Below, in pieces: positions 35,607 through 44,842 of a stretch of 64,000 bases of DNA; within the stretch, counting starts at the first letter, position 1, and every line of letters begins with the position of its first letter. The DNA is from Marinobacterium mangrovicola. Lineage in GTDB: Bacteria; Pseudomonadota; Gammaproteobacteria; Pseudomonadales; Balneatricaceae. The notes below the pieces were generated by a model. That model was not told the origin of the DNA and ran no database searches. It worked only from the letters and a program-made list of their open reading frames with translations. Both the position numbers and the translations under genes were made by a program. The DNA lies in contig NZ_SMFU01000011.1 of the NCBI RefSeq assembly GCF_004339595.1, forward strand, positions 62,001 to 126,000, written 5' to 3'.

Positions 35607-36458
35607 TCAGATCAGTTCCCACGCGCCGTCGGCCGCCTGGCACAGCTCAACTTGCTTGGATTCGTTAGTTTCACTCGCGCGGACGTCATATTGGACAGTG
35701 CGGCATTCGGTAGAGGCGGTAATCTGATCAGTGACGATTTCCATTGAGTCGAGGTCAAAGCCGCTTTGCTCAGCGTTTTCGCTGGATACGACCATTGCGT
35801 CTAGATCGGTAGCGGAATCATCGATGACCGCTGTGACGGGGCGGGTAAGGGGCGAGTAGATGTATCCGACTGCTACCCCCTTGCGACCTACAGCTATCCA
35901 GTCATTGTCTGTGCGGCCTAGAGCGGTGAAAGATGTGCCGGCTGCCAGAGAGCCTATACGGTCATAGGACGTCGCAGGGCCGCGGCGAATGTTTACGCCC
36001 TTGATTGCTTCGTAAGTAGCATTAACTAGCGTCAGTTGGTCGACATTGACGACCTTCGCGGTGCGCTTTAGTCCTGCTGACTGTTTACGGGTTTGAGTTG
36101 AAACCGGAGTAATCGTTGCGCTAGCGTCGCTATGATTAGATTTCCAGTGCTGGGCTTCGCCGTCTTTTGCTGTTAGCAGGGCTTTTTGGGTTTCTAGAGC
36201 GAGAGCTTGCCGGTCTCGTTCATCCAGATTTGCGCCGATCTGTTTGCCAAGCATGCCACCGGCAATAGCGCCGGCGATCATGGCTAAGCGTCGGCCATTA
36301 CCCCCGCCGACCTGGCTGCCAACGAGTATGCCTACGCCCGAGCCAAGCACGGTACCGATATTTTCCTTGGAGAACAGGCTGTTTTGCTGCGACATCGTGC
36401 TACAGCCGGAAGCGGCTACAACCGATGCGAGGATGAGAACTGGCGTTTTACGTTTCAT
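35607..36458 (-). CDS. Lipoprotein with glycine-zipper and bacterial SH3-like domain
   Basis: Starting at 36458 (AAGGAG upstream) the product is 283 residues. The lipobox is VVAASGC, so it should be a lipoprotein. A glycine-zipper segment follows (GTVLGSGVGILVGSQVGGGN and MIAGAIAGGMLGKQIGANLD), similar to the SmpA/RcsF-neighbour type zippers. A bacterial SH3-like domain comes next (GVNIRRGPATSYDRIGSLAA ... WIAVGRKGVAVGYIYSPL), usually a peptidoglycan-binding or protein-contact module. It heads a three-gene leftward operon of exported or anchored proteins. Confidence 0.75.
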   Translation of the reverse strand: MKRKTPVLILASVVAASGCSTMSQQNSLFSKENIGTVLGSGVGILVGSQVGGGNGRRLAMIAGAIAGGMLGKQIGANLDERDRQALALETQKALLTAKDGEAQHWKSNHSDASATITPVSTQTRKQSAGLKRTAKVVNVDQLTLVNATYEAIKGVNIRRGPATSYDRIGSLAAGTSFTALGRTDNDWIAVGRKGVAVGYIYSPLTRPVTAVIDDSATDLDAMVVSSENAEQSGFDLDSMEIVTDQITASTECRTVQYDVRASETNESKQVELCQAADGAWELI

Positions 36459-37394
36459 TCGACACTCCTTGTCGTTTGCTAGATACAAAGATGACTGGCC
36501 ACGAGGATAGGCGCCCAGTTCTGCTATTCATCCTTGAATCAGCGGTCTGCTTACTTGTTTTTTAAGGTTTATGAGAGGCTACTTTCCTTATTTTTAAGTT
36601 CATCAATCTTATTTGAATTTTTGTATCAATTTGTACACTGTTTATTTTTGTGTCTTTCCAGGTTCTTGTATGCGGCTCGACATTCATCCCGTGAGGGTGG
36701 GTAAGACGCTTAGTGATATTCGATGAATCGGGTTTTGCTTTAAGTTTCAGTAGCCTGAGCGCTGCTAGCGGCCAGGTAATGAGTTGATTGGGTGGCGCAA
36801 GCGATGCAATTGATAAGGGAAAAGGCAGCCAGCACTTTTACGCGTGCAGACAGGTCGTTAACCTGGCTCAGTAGCTTGTCATTGATCTCTGAAGAAGGGG
36901 GGATCAATGCAGGTTTTGGCGGTGTAAAAAAAGATGAGGTGTTGAGTGAAGAGCACTTGAATCTTGAATTAGTGCTGTGAACTGCCAGATAAAAAAAAGG
37001 AAGCGCAATGATGAGTAACTGTCTATATAGCAAGTAAAACACTGTGACTTTCCTTGTGTCACGGCGGCCCTGAAGTGAGAGGGCGCCGAGTTAATCCTTC
37101 AACGTACATCGGTTGCGCATGGGCTCTGGCTATCTCTGCGAGAACCTGGTCATCATTGTTGTAATGAACCGCAGCACAACTTTGATTCCGTCTACCCTTC
37201 CTTAAAGCCTAAGGAAAAGAAACATGCTAAGTGACTCTAATCTGCACCACTAATTATTTTTAGTTTTGAGTCTTTCGACACATTACAGCCGTTGCTGCTT
37301 TTGTATCGGGCATCTCTAAAATAGCTAGTGTGTAGGTGAAAGAGGCTGACACATCATCCTAGCGCAGAGCCTCATCGACTTTCTCAAGCCTAAA
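36459..37394. other. AT-rich region of about 0.9 kb with no firm gene
   Basis: Apart from a weak candidate gene (36740-37042, listed separately) I see no convincing gene, RNA or repeat here. The base composition is clearly more AT-rich than the flanks (for example the A/T runs around 36580-36660). It may hold promoters for the leftward lipoprotein operon and decayed coding sequence. Confidence 0.6.
36740..37042 (-). CDS. Possible small membrane protein (weak call)
   Basis: A 100-codon frame starts at GTG 37042 with AAGGAAAG 7 nt upstream. It encodes an N-terminal hydrophobic segment (LLIIALPFFYLAV), a Pro/Ser-rich linker and a second hydrophobic stretch (VKVLAAFSLINCIACAT). The start signal is good, but the sequence has no family I know and sits in AT-rich DNA. 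It could be an orphan gene or chance. Confidence 0.3.
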   Translation of the reverse strand: MFYLLYRQLLIIALPFFYLAVHSTNSRFKCSSLNTSSFFTPPKPALIPPSSEINDKLLSQVNDLSARVKVLAAFSLINCIACATQSTHYLAASSAQATET

Positions 37395-37586
37395 TTACGG
37401 GATCAGGCAGTGCTTGGTAAAGTCCGCCAGCTCGTTAGCGGTCCACTCCCCCTTGGGTTTTTCTTTCATATCAGCGCACCACTCTTCGCTGCCAACCTCG
37501 GGTGAGCAGGCGCTGAGTGCGAAAACAGCACTCAAAAGCAGGGCCAGGAATGAACTCTTTTTTACTCCTTTAAGCGTCGCTTTCAT
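37395..37586 (-). CDS. DUF3012 lipoprotein
   Basis: A 63-residue lipoprotein: signal segment FLALLLSAVFALSAC with the cysteine of the lipobox, then the DUF3012 motif CSPEVGSEEWCADMKEKPKG and WTANELADFTKHC. The whole mature part is about 40 residues with two further cysteines. The family is common in marine gammaproteobacteria; its role is unknown. Stands alone, divergent from the sigma factor gene. Confidence 0.87.
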   Translation of the reverse strand: MKATLKGVKKSSFLALLLSAVFALSACSPEVGSEEWCADMKEKPKGEWTANELADFTKHCLIP

Positions 37587-37732
37587 AACTGTCTTCCGTT
37601 TAGTGGCTTCCGGCGAAAATACTAGCGGATTGTATTTTGGCTGTCTTGTCCGGTTTGCCAGACCCTTGCCGCTGGTCGATCATGTGTAAGGTTTCTCAGA
37701 CAAGAACGACAAAGCGGGAAAGGAGGTGGTAT

Positions 37733-38338
37733 TTGAGTACGGAAGACAATGGCTTATCACCGGATGATATCAGTGAACTTCAGGCGCGGCTGGTCGCTGT
37801 GCGCCCGCGACTTCTCGCTTTTGCCCGGCTGCAGCTGTCGGATCAGGTTTACGCCGAGGACATGGTGCAGGAGACCCTGGCGTCTGCGCTGCAGTCGTTG
37901 CACCGCTTCAGGGGGCAGTCCCAGTTTGAAACCTGGGTGTTCGGCATACTGCGTCACAAGCTGGTGGATGCGATTCGTCGGCGTGGTCGGGATGTGGTGG
38001 CGGAATATGATTCCAACGAGCAGCCGGAGCTGGAAGAGATGTTTGACTCTCACGCCCACTGGGCGGTGGGGGCGAGACCCCAGTCATGGGTGCAGCCGGA
38101 GGAGTCCTGCGATAACGACCGCTTTTGGGAGGTGTTTGATATCTGCGTCTTTCATCTGCCGAAAAGCGGTGCCCAGGTGTTTACCCTGCGTGAACTGATG
38201 GGGCTGGAGACTGAAGAGATCTGCGACTGTCTGGAGATCAGCGAACAGAACTGCTGGGTCATCCTGCACCGGGCACGGCTTAAGCTACGCGCCTGTCTGG
38301 AGGCTGGTTGGTTCAGTAAAGAGGGCGATGACAGATGA
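37733..38338 (+). CDS. RNA polymerase sigma factor, sigma-70 family (ECF-like)
   Basis: The start is TTG at 37733, preceded by a near-perfect AAGGAGGTGG ribosome site; an ATG at 37637 has no such site. The 201-residue product has region 2 (AEDMVQETLASALQSLHRFR, then WVFGILRHKLVDAIRRRGRD) and region 4 (VFTLRELMGLETEEICDCLE, NCWVILHRARLKLRACLE) without regions 1 and 3, as in ECF sigma factors. Its stop overlaps the ATG of a zinc-finger anti-sigma candidate, so the two are translationally coupled. The target genes are unknown. Confidence 0.9.
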   Translation: MSTEDNGLSPDDISELQARLVAVRPRLLAFARLQLSDQVYAEDMVQETLASALQSLHRFRGQSQFETWVFGILRHKLVDAIRRRGRDVVAEYDSNEQPELEEMFDSHAHWAVGARPQSWVQPEESCDNDRFWEVFDICVFHLPKSGAQVFTLRELMGLETEEICDCLEISEQNCWVILHRARLKLRACLEAGWFSKEGDDR

Positions 38339-38535
38339 CGATGGCATGCAAGCGGGCAACAGAACTGATGTCGATAAAGATCGACCGGCCATTAACCCTG
38401 GGGGAGCGTGTCTCGTTGCGAACGCACCTGATGATGTGCAGCTACTGTCGTCGCTGTGAGCAGCAGCTGCAGATGCTGCGGCGTATAACCGGGCGACGGC
38501 GCGAGGATGAAAGCAGTGATAAAGAGGGGGAGTAA
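38335..38535 (+). CDS. Small zinc-finger anti-sigma factor candidate
   Basis: A 66-residue cytoplasmic protein overlapping the sigma gene by 4 bp (ATGA). It has the zinc-binding anti-sigma pattern H-x3-C-x2-C in RTHLMMCSYCRRCEQQL, as in putative zf-HC2 proteins. There is no membrane segment, so release would be cytoplasmic, for example by oxidation or metal loss. The pairing with the sigma factor is inferred from the overlap and the motif. Confidence 0.8.
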   Translation: MTMACKRATELMSIKIDRPLTLGERVSLRTHLMMCSYCRRCEQQLQMLRRITGRRREDESSDKEGE

Positions 38536-38715
38536 CCGCGGGTTTTTAGCGCTGCGTCTCGGGTCCAATCTGAGGTCTATAGGACCAAGGTGTAACTTGT
38601 TTTAGCGCCGAGGGCGGTCCACGCTGTACTAGTAGCAAATGAAATAACAAACGGAATAACACATCGATAAAGTTCGAGTAGCCGCGGAGTTTGGCAAGCG
38701 AACAGTGGGTGCAAC

Positions 38716-39219
38716 ATGAAAGATCTGGATGGACAAAGAATCATCGAGAAGTCAGGTCTTGAGTATTTTAAGGCCGCTTCAACCTTCGGTGCATTAAGCG
38801 AAGAGGCGATTCTTTTCCTGCTGAGTAAAGGCAAGCTACAGGCGCTGGATAAAGGCGACAGAGTCTTCAAGTGCGGTGAAACAGCGGGTTTCTTTGTGGT
38901 CGTGTTGGAAGGCCGGCTGGGCTACTACCGCGAGATAGAGCAGGACAGGCTGCTGATGCGGGAGGTGGGCTTCGGTGAAGAGCTGGGTTACGTTTCGATG
39001 ATTGGGCTGCTGCCGCGTCAGGGCTCCGCCAGTGCACTGGAACAGAGTGTTATTTTGCGTGTGGATACGGACCTGTTCTACCAGCTGCACCTGGATCTAC
39101 CTTCGGACTTCGGTATCCTTATGTTGAACCTGTCCCGGGAATTGGCGCGCACCATCTGCGGTATTAATGACCGCTTTGTGGATGTGGCCACACACGGAAT
39201 ACCAAAAAGCCCGGCTTGA
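38716..39219 (+). CDS. Cyclic-nucleotide-binding domain protein (no DNA-binding domain)
   Basis: A 167-residue protein with a CRP-like cyclic-nucleotide-binding beta barrel: LDKGDRVFKCGETAGFFVVV, LEGRLGYYREIEQDRLLMRE, FGEELGYVSMIGLLPRQGSA. A helix follows, but the helix-turn-helix domain of CRP/FNR regulators is missing, so it is probably a sensor or regulatory subunit and not a transcription factor. It is separated by 180 bp from the sigma/anti-sigma pair; a strong terminator follows. The ligand is unknown. Confidence 0.82.
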   Translation: MKDLDGQRIIEKSGLEYFKAASTFGALSEEAILFLLSKGKLQALDKGDRVFKCGETAGFFVVVLEGRLGYYREIEQDRLLMREVGFGEELGYVSMIGLLPRQGSASALEQSVILRVDTDLFYQLHLDLPSDFGILMLNLSRELARTICGINDRFVDVATHGIPKSPA

Positions 39220-39238
39220 TGACCGGGCTTTCTGTTTT
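39204..39238. terminator. Terminator between CNB-domain gene and gcvT
   Basis: AAAAAGCCCGG-cttgatga-CCGGGCTTTCTGTTTT forms a strong stem. On the minus strand it ends in five T's, so it can end gcvT; rightward it has a broken T tract. Confidence 0.85.
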
Positions 39239-39296
39239 GGGCTTTTAACGTCGATTATTAACCGCGGCTCTTATCCACGTTTTTAACCTCGTTTTT

Positions 39297-40415
39297 TTAA
39301 CCACGGAAGTAGCGCTGCGGCACAAATGGGGTGCGGCTGACTTTCATCGGCAGGCGCTTGCCGCGCACTTCCGCGAAAATCTGTGTATCCAGAGCGCTGA
39401 CCTCTTTGGCCACGTAACCCATGGCGATCGACAGACCGGCGCTGGGGCCGAAGGTACCGCTGGTTACTTCACCCACTTTGTTACCGTCCGCATCAAACAG
39501 CTCGGTGCCTTCACGCACCGGGGCGCGGCCTTCACCGATCAGGCCGACACGTTTGCGGGTGGCTGACTTTTCCTGCATCTGCTTGAGGATTATATCCGCA
39601 CCCGGGAATCCGCCGGCGCGGGCGCCATCGGCACGACGTACCGGAGAGATCGCCCACAGCAGGCTTGCTTCCACCGGCGTGGTGCCGGTGTCGATATCGT
39701 GACCGTAGAGGCAGAGACCGGATTCCAGACGCAGTGAATCGCGGGCGCCAAGACCGATCGCTTCCACTTCATCCTGGGCCAGCAGCAGGCGGGTTAGTTC
39801 TTCGCACTGTGCCGCCGGGACAGAGATCTCAAAGCCATCTTCACCGGTGTAGCCGGAGCGGCTGACAAAACAGTTAATGCCGGCGATATCTACCACCAGG
39901 TTGTCCATGAACACCATGTTGGCCAGTTCCGGCTGAATGCGGATCATCACCTCGGCCGCTTTCGGGCCCTGAATGGCGATCAGCGCGTGGCTCTCCATCA
40001 CTTCCAGTTCGGTGGACTCGCCCAGGTTGGCGCGCAGGTGAGCGATATCGGCGTCTTTGCACGCCGCGTTGACCACCAGGTAGTAGCCGTCGGTCATGCG
40101 GGTGATCATCAGATCATCGAGGATGCCGCCTTCAGCGTTGGTAAAGAAGGCATAACGCTGTTTGCCCACAGGCAGGTCGATAACGTCGACCGGTACCAGG
40201 CGTTCCAGCTCCGCACCGGCGTTCTCGCCCGTGATATAGACCTGGCCCATGTGGCTGACATCGAACAACCCGGCCGCTTCACGGGTATGCAGATGCTCTT
40301 TGCGCACGCCGCTGGGATATTGAACCGGCATCGCGTAACCGGCGAAGGGAACCATGCGGGCGCCAAGTTCTTCATGCAGCGCGAACAGGGGGGTATGCAG
40401 CAATGTCTCTTCCAT
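39297..40415 (-). CDS. gcvT: Glycine cleavage system T protein (aminomethyltransferase)
   Basis: A 372-residue T protein that takes the aminomethyl group from lipoyl-GcvH and makes methylene-tetrahydrofolate and ammonia. Hallmarks: TPLFALHEELGARMVPFAGY, AGLFDVSHMGQVYITG, the folate-site NAACKDADIAHLRANLG, SRSGYTGEDGFEIS, ARDSLRLESGLCLYGHDID. Unlike the common gcvT-gcvH-gcvP order in one operon, gcvT here runs leftward, divergent from gcvH-gcvP across 632 bp. AGAGG precedes the ATG. Confidence 0.95.
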   Translation of the reverse strand: MEETLLHTPLFALHEELGARMVPFAGYAMPVQYPSGVRKEHLHTREAAGLFDVSHMGQVYITGENAGAELERLVPVDVIDLPVGKQRYAFFTNAEGGILDDLMITRMTDGYYLVVNAACKDADIAHLRANLGESTELEVMESHALIAIQGPKAAEVMIRIQPELANMVFMDNLVVDIAGINCFVSRSGYTGEDGFEISVPAAQCEELTRLLLAQDEVEAIGLGARDSLRLESGLCLYGHDIDTGTTPVEASLLWAISPVRRADGARAGGFPGADIILKQMQEKSATRKRVGLIGEGRAPVREGTELFDADGNKVGEVTSGTFGPSAGLSIAMGYVAKEVSALDTQIFAEVRGKRLPMKVSRTPFVPQRYFRG

Positions 40416-40463
40416 TGGAAGCCTCTAAGTACTGGTTTGAAACAGGTGCTATGTTAACCAAAA

Positions 40464-40635
40464 TTTCCGATAGGAAACAAATTTCCTTCACTTGATCTCG
40501 GCCCGTGGTTCCGCAGTGTTTTCTCTCTCGCTGCCCGATATGGAGCTTTAAGAGCCTAAATTTAAACGAGTAATTCTTCTCATCCTACCGATACCGCCGA
40601 AGGTTCCTCTACAGGCGGCTGTTTCCAATAGGAAA
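40464..40635. promoter_or_regulatory. Two like palindromes in the gcvT-gcvH intergenic region
   Basis: TTTCC-GATA-GGAAA (40464-40477) and TTTCC-AATA-GGAAA (40622-40635) are near-identical palindromes, 158 bp centre to centre (about 15 helical turns), which would suit looping by one regulator. The first stands 49 bp upstream of the gcvT start. The rest of the 632-bp gap has no gene, and I did not find a glycine riboswitch in it. Confidence 0.55.
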
Positions 40636-41047
40636 TTTTTTTCTTGCTCCAGTGCGACACTGTTGATAGTCTGCCGCCCATCTGGCGCAACTGGTTTACA
40701 CTGCATCGGGTGTGCGATGTTTTGCGTTGAGTTTAGTCAGAGAAAAGCCAGCCTGCTCTGCCAGGGTGCGGTTGCTTGCTTAGCAATCAGTGCTCAACAA
40801 GGGGAGCGGCGGACTTCTCGTTCACCAGGTCTTCGCCTGGCGTCAATGATCCCGGCCCTGTCATTAATGACGGGTACGGGCTAATGGCGTTGGCAGTTGA
40901 TACTGAAGGCTGGGCTAAACTGCGCAGAGCTACGTAATAGAAAGGCGTGACACAAGCTCCGTAAGAGAGTCGTCCGCTGTTTTCGGTACCGATCCGGTGA
41001 ACGGTAAAGCGCCACAATCCAAACGACCAAAAGATGGATAGCGAACA

Positions 41048-41437
41048 ATGAGCGATCTTCCGACTGACCTGAAATATGCATCTTCCCACGAGTGGGTCCG
41101 CGACAACGGTGACGGCACTGTCACTGTCGGTATCAGCGACTTTGCCCAGGAACAACTGGGTGACGTGGTGTTTGTTGAGCTGCCGGAAGTAGGCCGCGAA
41201 GTGGAAGCGGGCGAAGAGTTCTCCGTGGTTGAGTCGGTCAAGGCTGCCTCTGATATCTACGCGCCAGTCGGTGGTGAAGTCATCGAAGCCAACGAGCAGC
41301 TCGAAGACAGCCCGGAGCTGATCAACGAAGGACCTTTCGGTGACGGCTGGATCTGCAAGATCCGTATGTCTGACGCTTCTGAGCTGGCCAAGCTGATGGA
41401 TGCTGAAGCTTACGTCAAGGCTGTCAGCGAAGGCTGA
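41048..41437 (+). CDS. gcvH: Glycine cleavage system H protein
   Basis: The 129-residue lipoyl carrier of the glycine cleavage system. The lipoylated lysine is in [20 protein letters not shown]; the start [20 protein letters not shown] and the end [20 protein letters not shown] are typical. It shuttles the aminomethyl group between GcvP, GcvT and lipoamide dehydrogenase. It is 93 bp upstream of gcvP, in one operon. Confidence 0.97.
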   Translation: MSDLPTDLKYASSHEWVRDNGDGTVTVGISDFAQEQLGDVVFVELPEVGREVEAGEEFSVVESVKAASDIYAPVGGEVIEANEQLEDSPELINEGPFGDGWICKIRMSDASELAKLMDAEAYVKAVSEG

Positions 41438-41530
41438 TACGCCGGATCACACCTCCACCGGGCGGCAGTTGTTGCCCGGTGCGACTATTATTCTTCAACT
41501 CTCGTCAACGTCAGAAAAAGGGCAGGCAAG

Positions 41531-44419
41531 ATGGCAACAGAACTCCGCGGATTGAGTGAACTGGAAGGTCACGACGAATTTACCCAGCGTCACATCGGAC
41601 CCGATGGGCAGGAAGAGCAGACCATGCTCGATACCCTGGGACTGAAATCCCTGGACGAGCTGATAGAGCAGGCGGTGCCAGCTTCTATCCGTCTTGATGA
41701 CGCTCTGGCGATGCCGGAAGGTATCACCGAAGTTGAGGCTCTGGCCGAGCTCGAAGCGATCGCCTCCAAGAACAAGGTGAAGCGTTCGATGATCGGTATG
41801 GGCTACTACGGCACCCTGGTGCCGGGCGTGATTCAGCGCAACGTGCTGGAAAACCCGGCCTGGTACACAGCGTACACGCCTTACCAGCCCGAGATCGCCC
41901 AGGGTCGTCTGGAAGCACTGCTGAACTACCAGCAGATGGTGATGGACCTGACCGGTATGGCGCTGGCCAACGCCTCTCTGTTGGATGAAGCTACTGCCGC
42001 TGCCGAAGCGATGACCCTGTGCAAGCGCTCCAACCGCAAGAAGACTGACATCTTCTTCGTGGCTGACGATGTGCATCCGCAGACCATCGACGTAATCCGT
42101 ACTCGCGCCGAATACTTCGGTTATGAAGTAGTGGTCGACAAGGCTGAAAAGCTGGAAGAGTACGACAGCTTCGGCGTGCTGCTGCAGTACCCGGGCACCC
42201 ACGGCGATATTGCCGATGTGGAAAGCCTGATCGCCAAGGCGAAAGAGCAGAAGTCCATGGTCTGCATCGCGAGCGATCTGCTGGCGCTGGTACTTATGAA
42301 GTCACCGGGTGACCTGGGTGCCGACATCGTTTTCGGTTCAGCTCAGCGTTTCGGCGTGCCGATGGGCTTTGGTGGCCCGCACGCGGCGTTCTTCGCCACC
42401 TCTGACAAGCTCAAACGCTCCGTACCGGGCCGTATCATCGGTGTATCCGTTGACAGCCGCGGCAACCAGGCGCTGCGTATGGCTATGCAGACCCGCGAGC
42501 AGCATATCCGCCGCGAGAAAGCGACTTCCAACATCTGTACCGCCCAGGCACTGCTGGCCAACATGTCCTCCTTCTATGCCGTTTACCACGGCCCGGAAGG
42601 TTTGCGCCGCATCGCCGAGCGCGTACACCGTTTGACCACGATTCTGGCCAACGGCCTGCGTCAGGGCGGCCTGAAGTGCAACGACACCTTCTTCGATACC
42701 CTGACCATTCAGGAAGCCAACGCTGGCGAAGTGATCGAAGGCGCACTGGCGGCCGGTTACAACCTGCGTCTTGTAGGTGGTGAGCATATCGGTATCAGCC
42801 TGGATGAAACCACTACCCGCAAGGATGTGGAAAACCTGCTGGCGCTGCTGCTGGGTGGCGATCACGGCCTGTCTGTGGACGCGCTGGACGCCAGCATCGT
42901 TGACGGCGAAACCACCGGCCTGCCGGAAGCGCTGCGTCGCACCGATGCCATCCTGACTCACCCGGTCTTCAACAGCTACCACAGCGAAACCGAAATGTTG
43001 CGCTATCTGAAGAAGCTGGAAAACCGCGATTACTCCCTGGTGCACGGCATGATCCCGCTGGGTTCCTGCACCATGAAGCTGAACGCCACCTCCGAGATGG
43101 CGCCGATCACCTGGGCCGCGTTTGCCAACATGCATCCGTTCGCGCCGCATGATCAGACTGCAGGCTACCTGGAGATGATTCGTCAGCTCGAAGAGATGCT
43201 GGTTGAGATCACCGGATACGACGCGGTTTCCATGCAGCCGAACTCCGGCGCCCAGGGCGAATACGCAGGTCTCTTGGCGATCCGCAAATACCAGGAGTCG
43301 ATCGGTGAAGGTCATCGTGATATCTGCCTGATCCCGTCTTCCGCTCACGGTACCAACCCGGCATCCGCCGCTATGATGGGCCTGAAGGTGGTGATCGTTG
43401 AGTGTGACGAGCAGGGCAACGTGGATGTGGCTGACCTGGCTGCCAAGGCTGAAGAGCACGCCGCCAACCTGTCTGCCCTGATGGTGACCTACCCGAGTAC
43501 CCACGGTGTTTACGAGCAGGAGATCGTCGAGATCTGCCAGATCGTGCACAAGTTCGGTGGCCAGGTTTACATGGATGGCGCCAACATGAACGCCCAGGTC
43601 GGCATCTCCAAGCCGGGCGTGATTGGCTCTGACGTGTCTCACCTGAACCTGCACAAAACCTTCGCCATCCCGCATGGCGGTGGTGGTCCGGGCATGGGCC
43701 CAATCGGTGTGAAAGCGCACCTGGCGCCGTTCCTGCCGGGTCACAGCGTTACCCACGTGGCGGGCCAGAAGCAGAACAACGGTGCCGTAGCCGCTTCTCC
43801 GTACGGCTCCGGCGCGATCTTGCCGATCAGCTGGATGTACATCCGCATGCTCGGTAAGAACGGCCTCAAGCGCTCGACCCAGATGGCGATCCTGAACGCC
43901 AACTACCTGACCGAGAAGCTGTCGGCGCATTACCCGATCCTCTACCGCGGCAAGCACGACCGTGTCGCGCACGAGTGCATCGTCGATATCCGTCCGCTGA
44001 AAGAAGCGACTGGTGTCACCGAAGAGGATATCGCCAAGCGTCTGATGGACTACGGCTTCCACGCTCCGACCATGTCGTTCCCGGTACCGGGCACGCTGAT
44101 GATCGAGCCGACCGAATCCGAGTCCAAGGCGGAGCTGGACCGCTTCATCGAAGCGATGGTCTGCATCCGTGGTGAGATCGCCCGCGTTGAAACCGGCGAA
44201 TGGACCGCCGAGAACAGCCCGCTGCACCATGCACCGCACACCCTGGCCGATATCACCGGCGCCTGGGATCGTGTCTACAGCATTGCTGAAGCGGTGTTCC
44301 CGACCGACGCCAGCCGCGACAACAAGTTCTGGCCGAGCGTGAACCGTATCGATAATGTGTACGGGGATCGTAACCTGATCTGTTCTTGTCCTTCGGTGGA
44401 TTCTTATCGCGAGGAGTGA
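41531..44419 (+). CDS. gcvP: Glycine dehydrogenase (decarboxylating), P protein
   Basis: A 962-residue, single-chain P protein, the full length of the E. coli type. It decarboxylates glycine with PLP and passes the aminomethyl group to GcvH. The PLP lysine is in [20 protein letters not shown]; other blocks are [35 protein letters not shown] and [14 protein letters not shown]. GcvH and GcvP share an operon ended by a strong terminator. The sequence is intact. Confidence 0.97.
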   Translation: MATELRGLSELEGHDEFTQRHIGPDGQEEQTMLDTLGLKSLDELIEQAVPASIRLDDALAMPEGITEVEALAELEAIASKNKVKRSMIGMGYYGTLVPGVIQRNVLENPAWYTAYTPYQPEIAQGRLEALLNYQQMVMDLTGMALANASLLDEATAAAEAMTLCKRSNRKKTDIFFVADDVHPQTIDVIRTRAEYFGYEVVVDKAEKLEEYDSFGVLLQYPGTHGDIADVESLIAKAKEQKSMVCIASDLLALVLMKSPGDLGADIVFGSAQRFGVPMGFGGPHAAFFATSDKLKRSVPGRIIGVSVDSRGNQALRMAMQTREQHIRREKATSNICTAQALLANMSSFYAVYHGPEGLRRIAERVHRLTTILANGLRQGGLKCNDTFFDTLTIQEANAGEVIEGALAAGYNLRLVGGEHIGISLDETTTRKDVENLLALLLGGDHGLSVDALDASIVDGETTGLPEALRRTDAILTHPVFNSYHSETEMLRYLKKLENRDYSLVHGMIPLGSCTMKLNATSEMAPITWAAFANMHPFAPHDQTAGYLEMIRQLEEMLVEITGYDAVSMQPNSGAQGEYAGLLAIRKYQESIGEGHRDICLIPSSAHGTNPASAAMMGLKVVIVECDEQGNVDVADLAAKAEEHAANLSALMVTYPSTHGVYEQEIVEICQIVHKFGGQVYMDGANMNAQVGISKPGVIGSDVSHLNLHKTFAIPHGGGGPGMGPIGVKAHLAPFLPGHSVTHVAGQKQNNGAVAASPYGSGAILPISWMYIRMLGKNGLKRSTQMAILNANYLTEKLSAHYPILYRGKHDRVAHECIVDIRPLKEATGVTEEDIAKRLMDYGFHAPTMSFPVPGTLMIEPTESESKAELDRFIEAMVCIRGEIARVETGEWTAENSPLHHAPHTLADITGAWDRVYSIAEAVFPTDASRDNKFWPSVNRIDNVYGDRNLICSCPSVDSYREE

Positions 44420-44446
44420 TCTTAGGGTTTAGTCCCTAGGAGACAT

Positions 44447-44477
44447 GAAAACGCCCGGCTATTGTGCTGGGCGTTTT
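44447..44477 (+). terminator. Terminator after gcvP
   Basis: AAAACGCCC-ggctattgtgct-GGGCGTTTTT: a GC stem followed by a T tract, 30 bp after the gcvP stop. Confidence 0.88.
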
Positions 44478-44498
44478 TGTTTGTGGTGGTGTTTTGTG

Positions 44499-44737
44499 CT
44501 TGGCAGCACTGGTTGGATGCAGGTTTCGCCTGCTGGCGAGTCAAGGATCTTGGACGGCCAAGATCCTTAACAATCCTAAGCCGCCCCGACAGCTTGATCG
44601 GCTTCGCCGATTGCCCTGTGCTTCTCGACTGAAAGAGCGGGACGGGAAACTCGGCTTCGCCTCAGACAGCCCGTCCCTTGTTTCTCTTTCAGCTTGCGAT
44701 GCTCGGCTGCGCTGAAGGGGGGTGGTGCGTTTAGAAG
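44499..44737 (-). repeat. Structured dispersed repeat, copy C (reverse orientation)
   Basis: Third copy, inverted relative to the others, between the convergent gcvP and MORN-like lipoprotein genes. Read on the minus strand it runs CTAAACGCACC, CTTCAGC arms, CTGAAAGAG-AAACAA-GGGACGGG, then CCCGTCCC-G-CTCTTTCAG, the ATCGGC/GCCGAT palindrome, AAGGATCTTGG/CCAAGATCCTT and GCAGG hairpins, and ends CCAGTGCTGCCAA like copy E. Its GGGACGGG/CCCGTCCC stem replaces the GGGACCGACT/AGTCGGTCCC stem of copy E. Confidence 0.9.
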
Positions 44738-44842
44738 GCTCAGTTGGAAGCCGCAACTTCAATATTTTACTCTGCCCTCCATTTCCCTGGCTGTGCTGAA
44801 AGGATTGTGCGTAGCAGAGCCTTGTATAGTTCGGTGATAGAT

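Noticed and set aside
40911-40930. Sigma-54 promoter before gcvH
   Set aside because: CTGG-N10-GC spacing exists near CTGGGCTAAACTGCGC, but the flanking consensus (TGGCAC, TTGCA) is poorly matched, so it may be chance.
40416-41047. Glycine riboswitch before gcvT or gcvH
   Set aside because: CCGCCGAAGG near 40609 recalls the conserved CCGAAGG, but the GGAGAG start and the CTCTCAGG-type second half were not found in either orientation.
42338-44239. A 633-codon open frame antisense to gcvP
   Set aside because: It lies wholly inside the intact gcvP gene, has no recognisable domain, and long antisense frames are expected from the codon use of GC-rich genes. The same holds for the long frames opposite leuA (26526-28163) and trpS (7875-9230).
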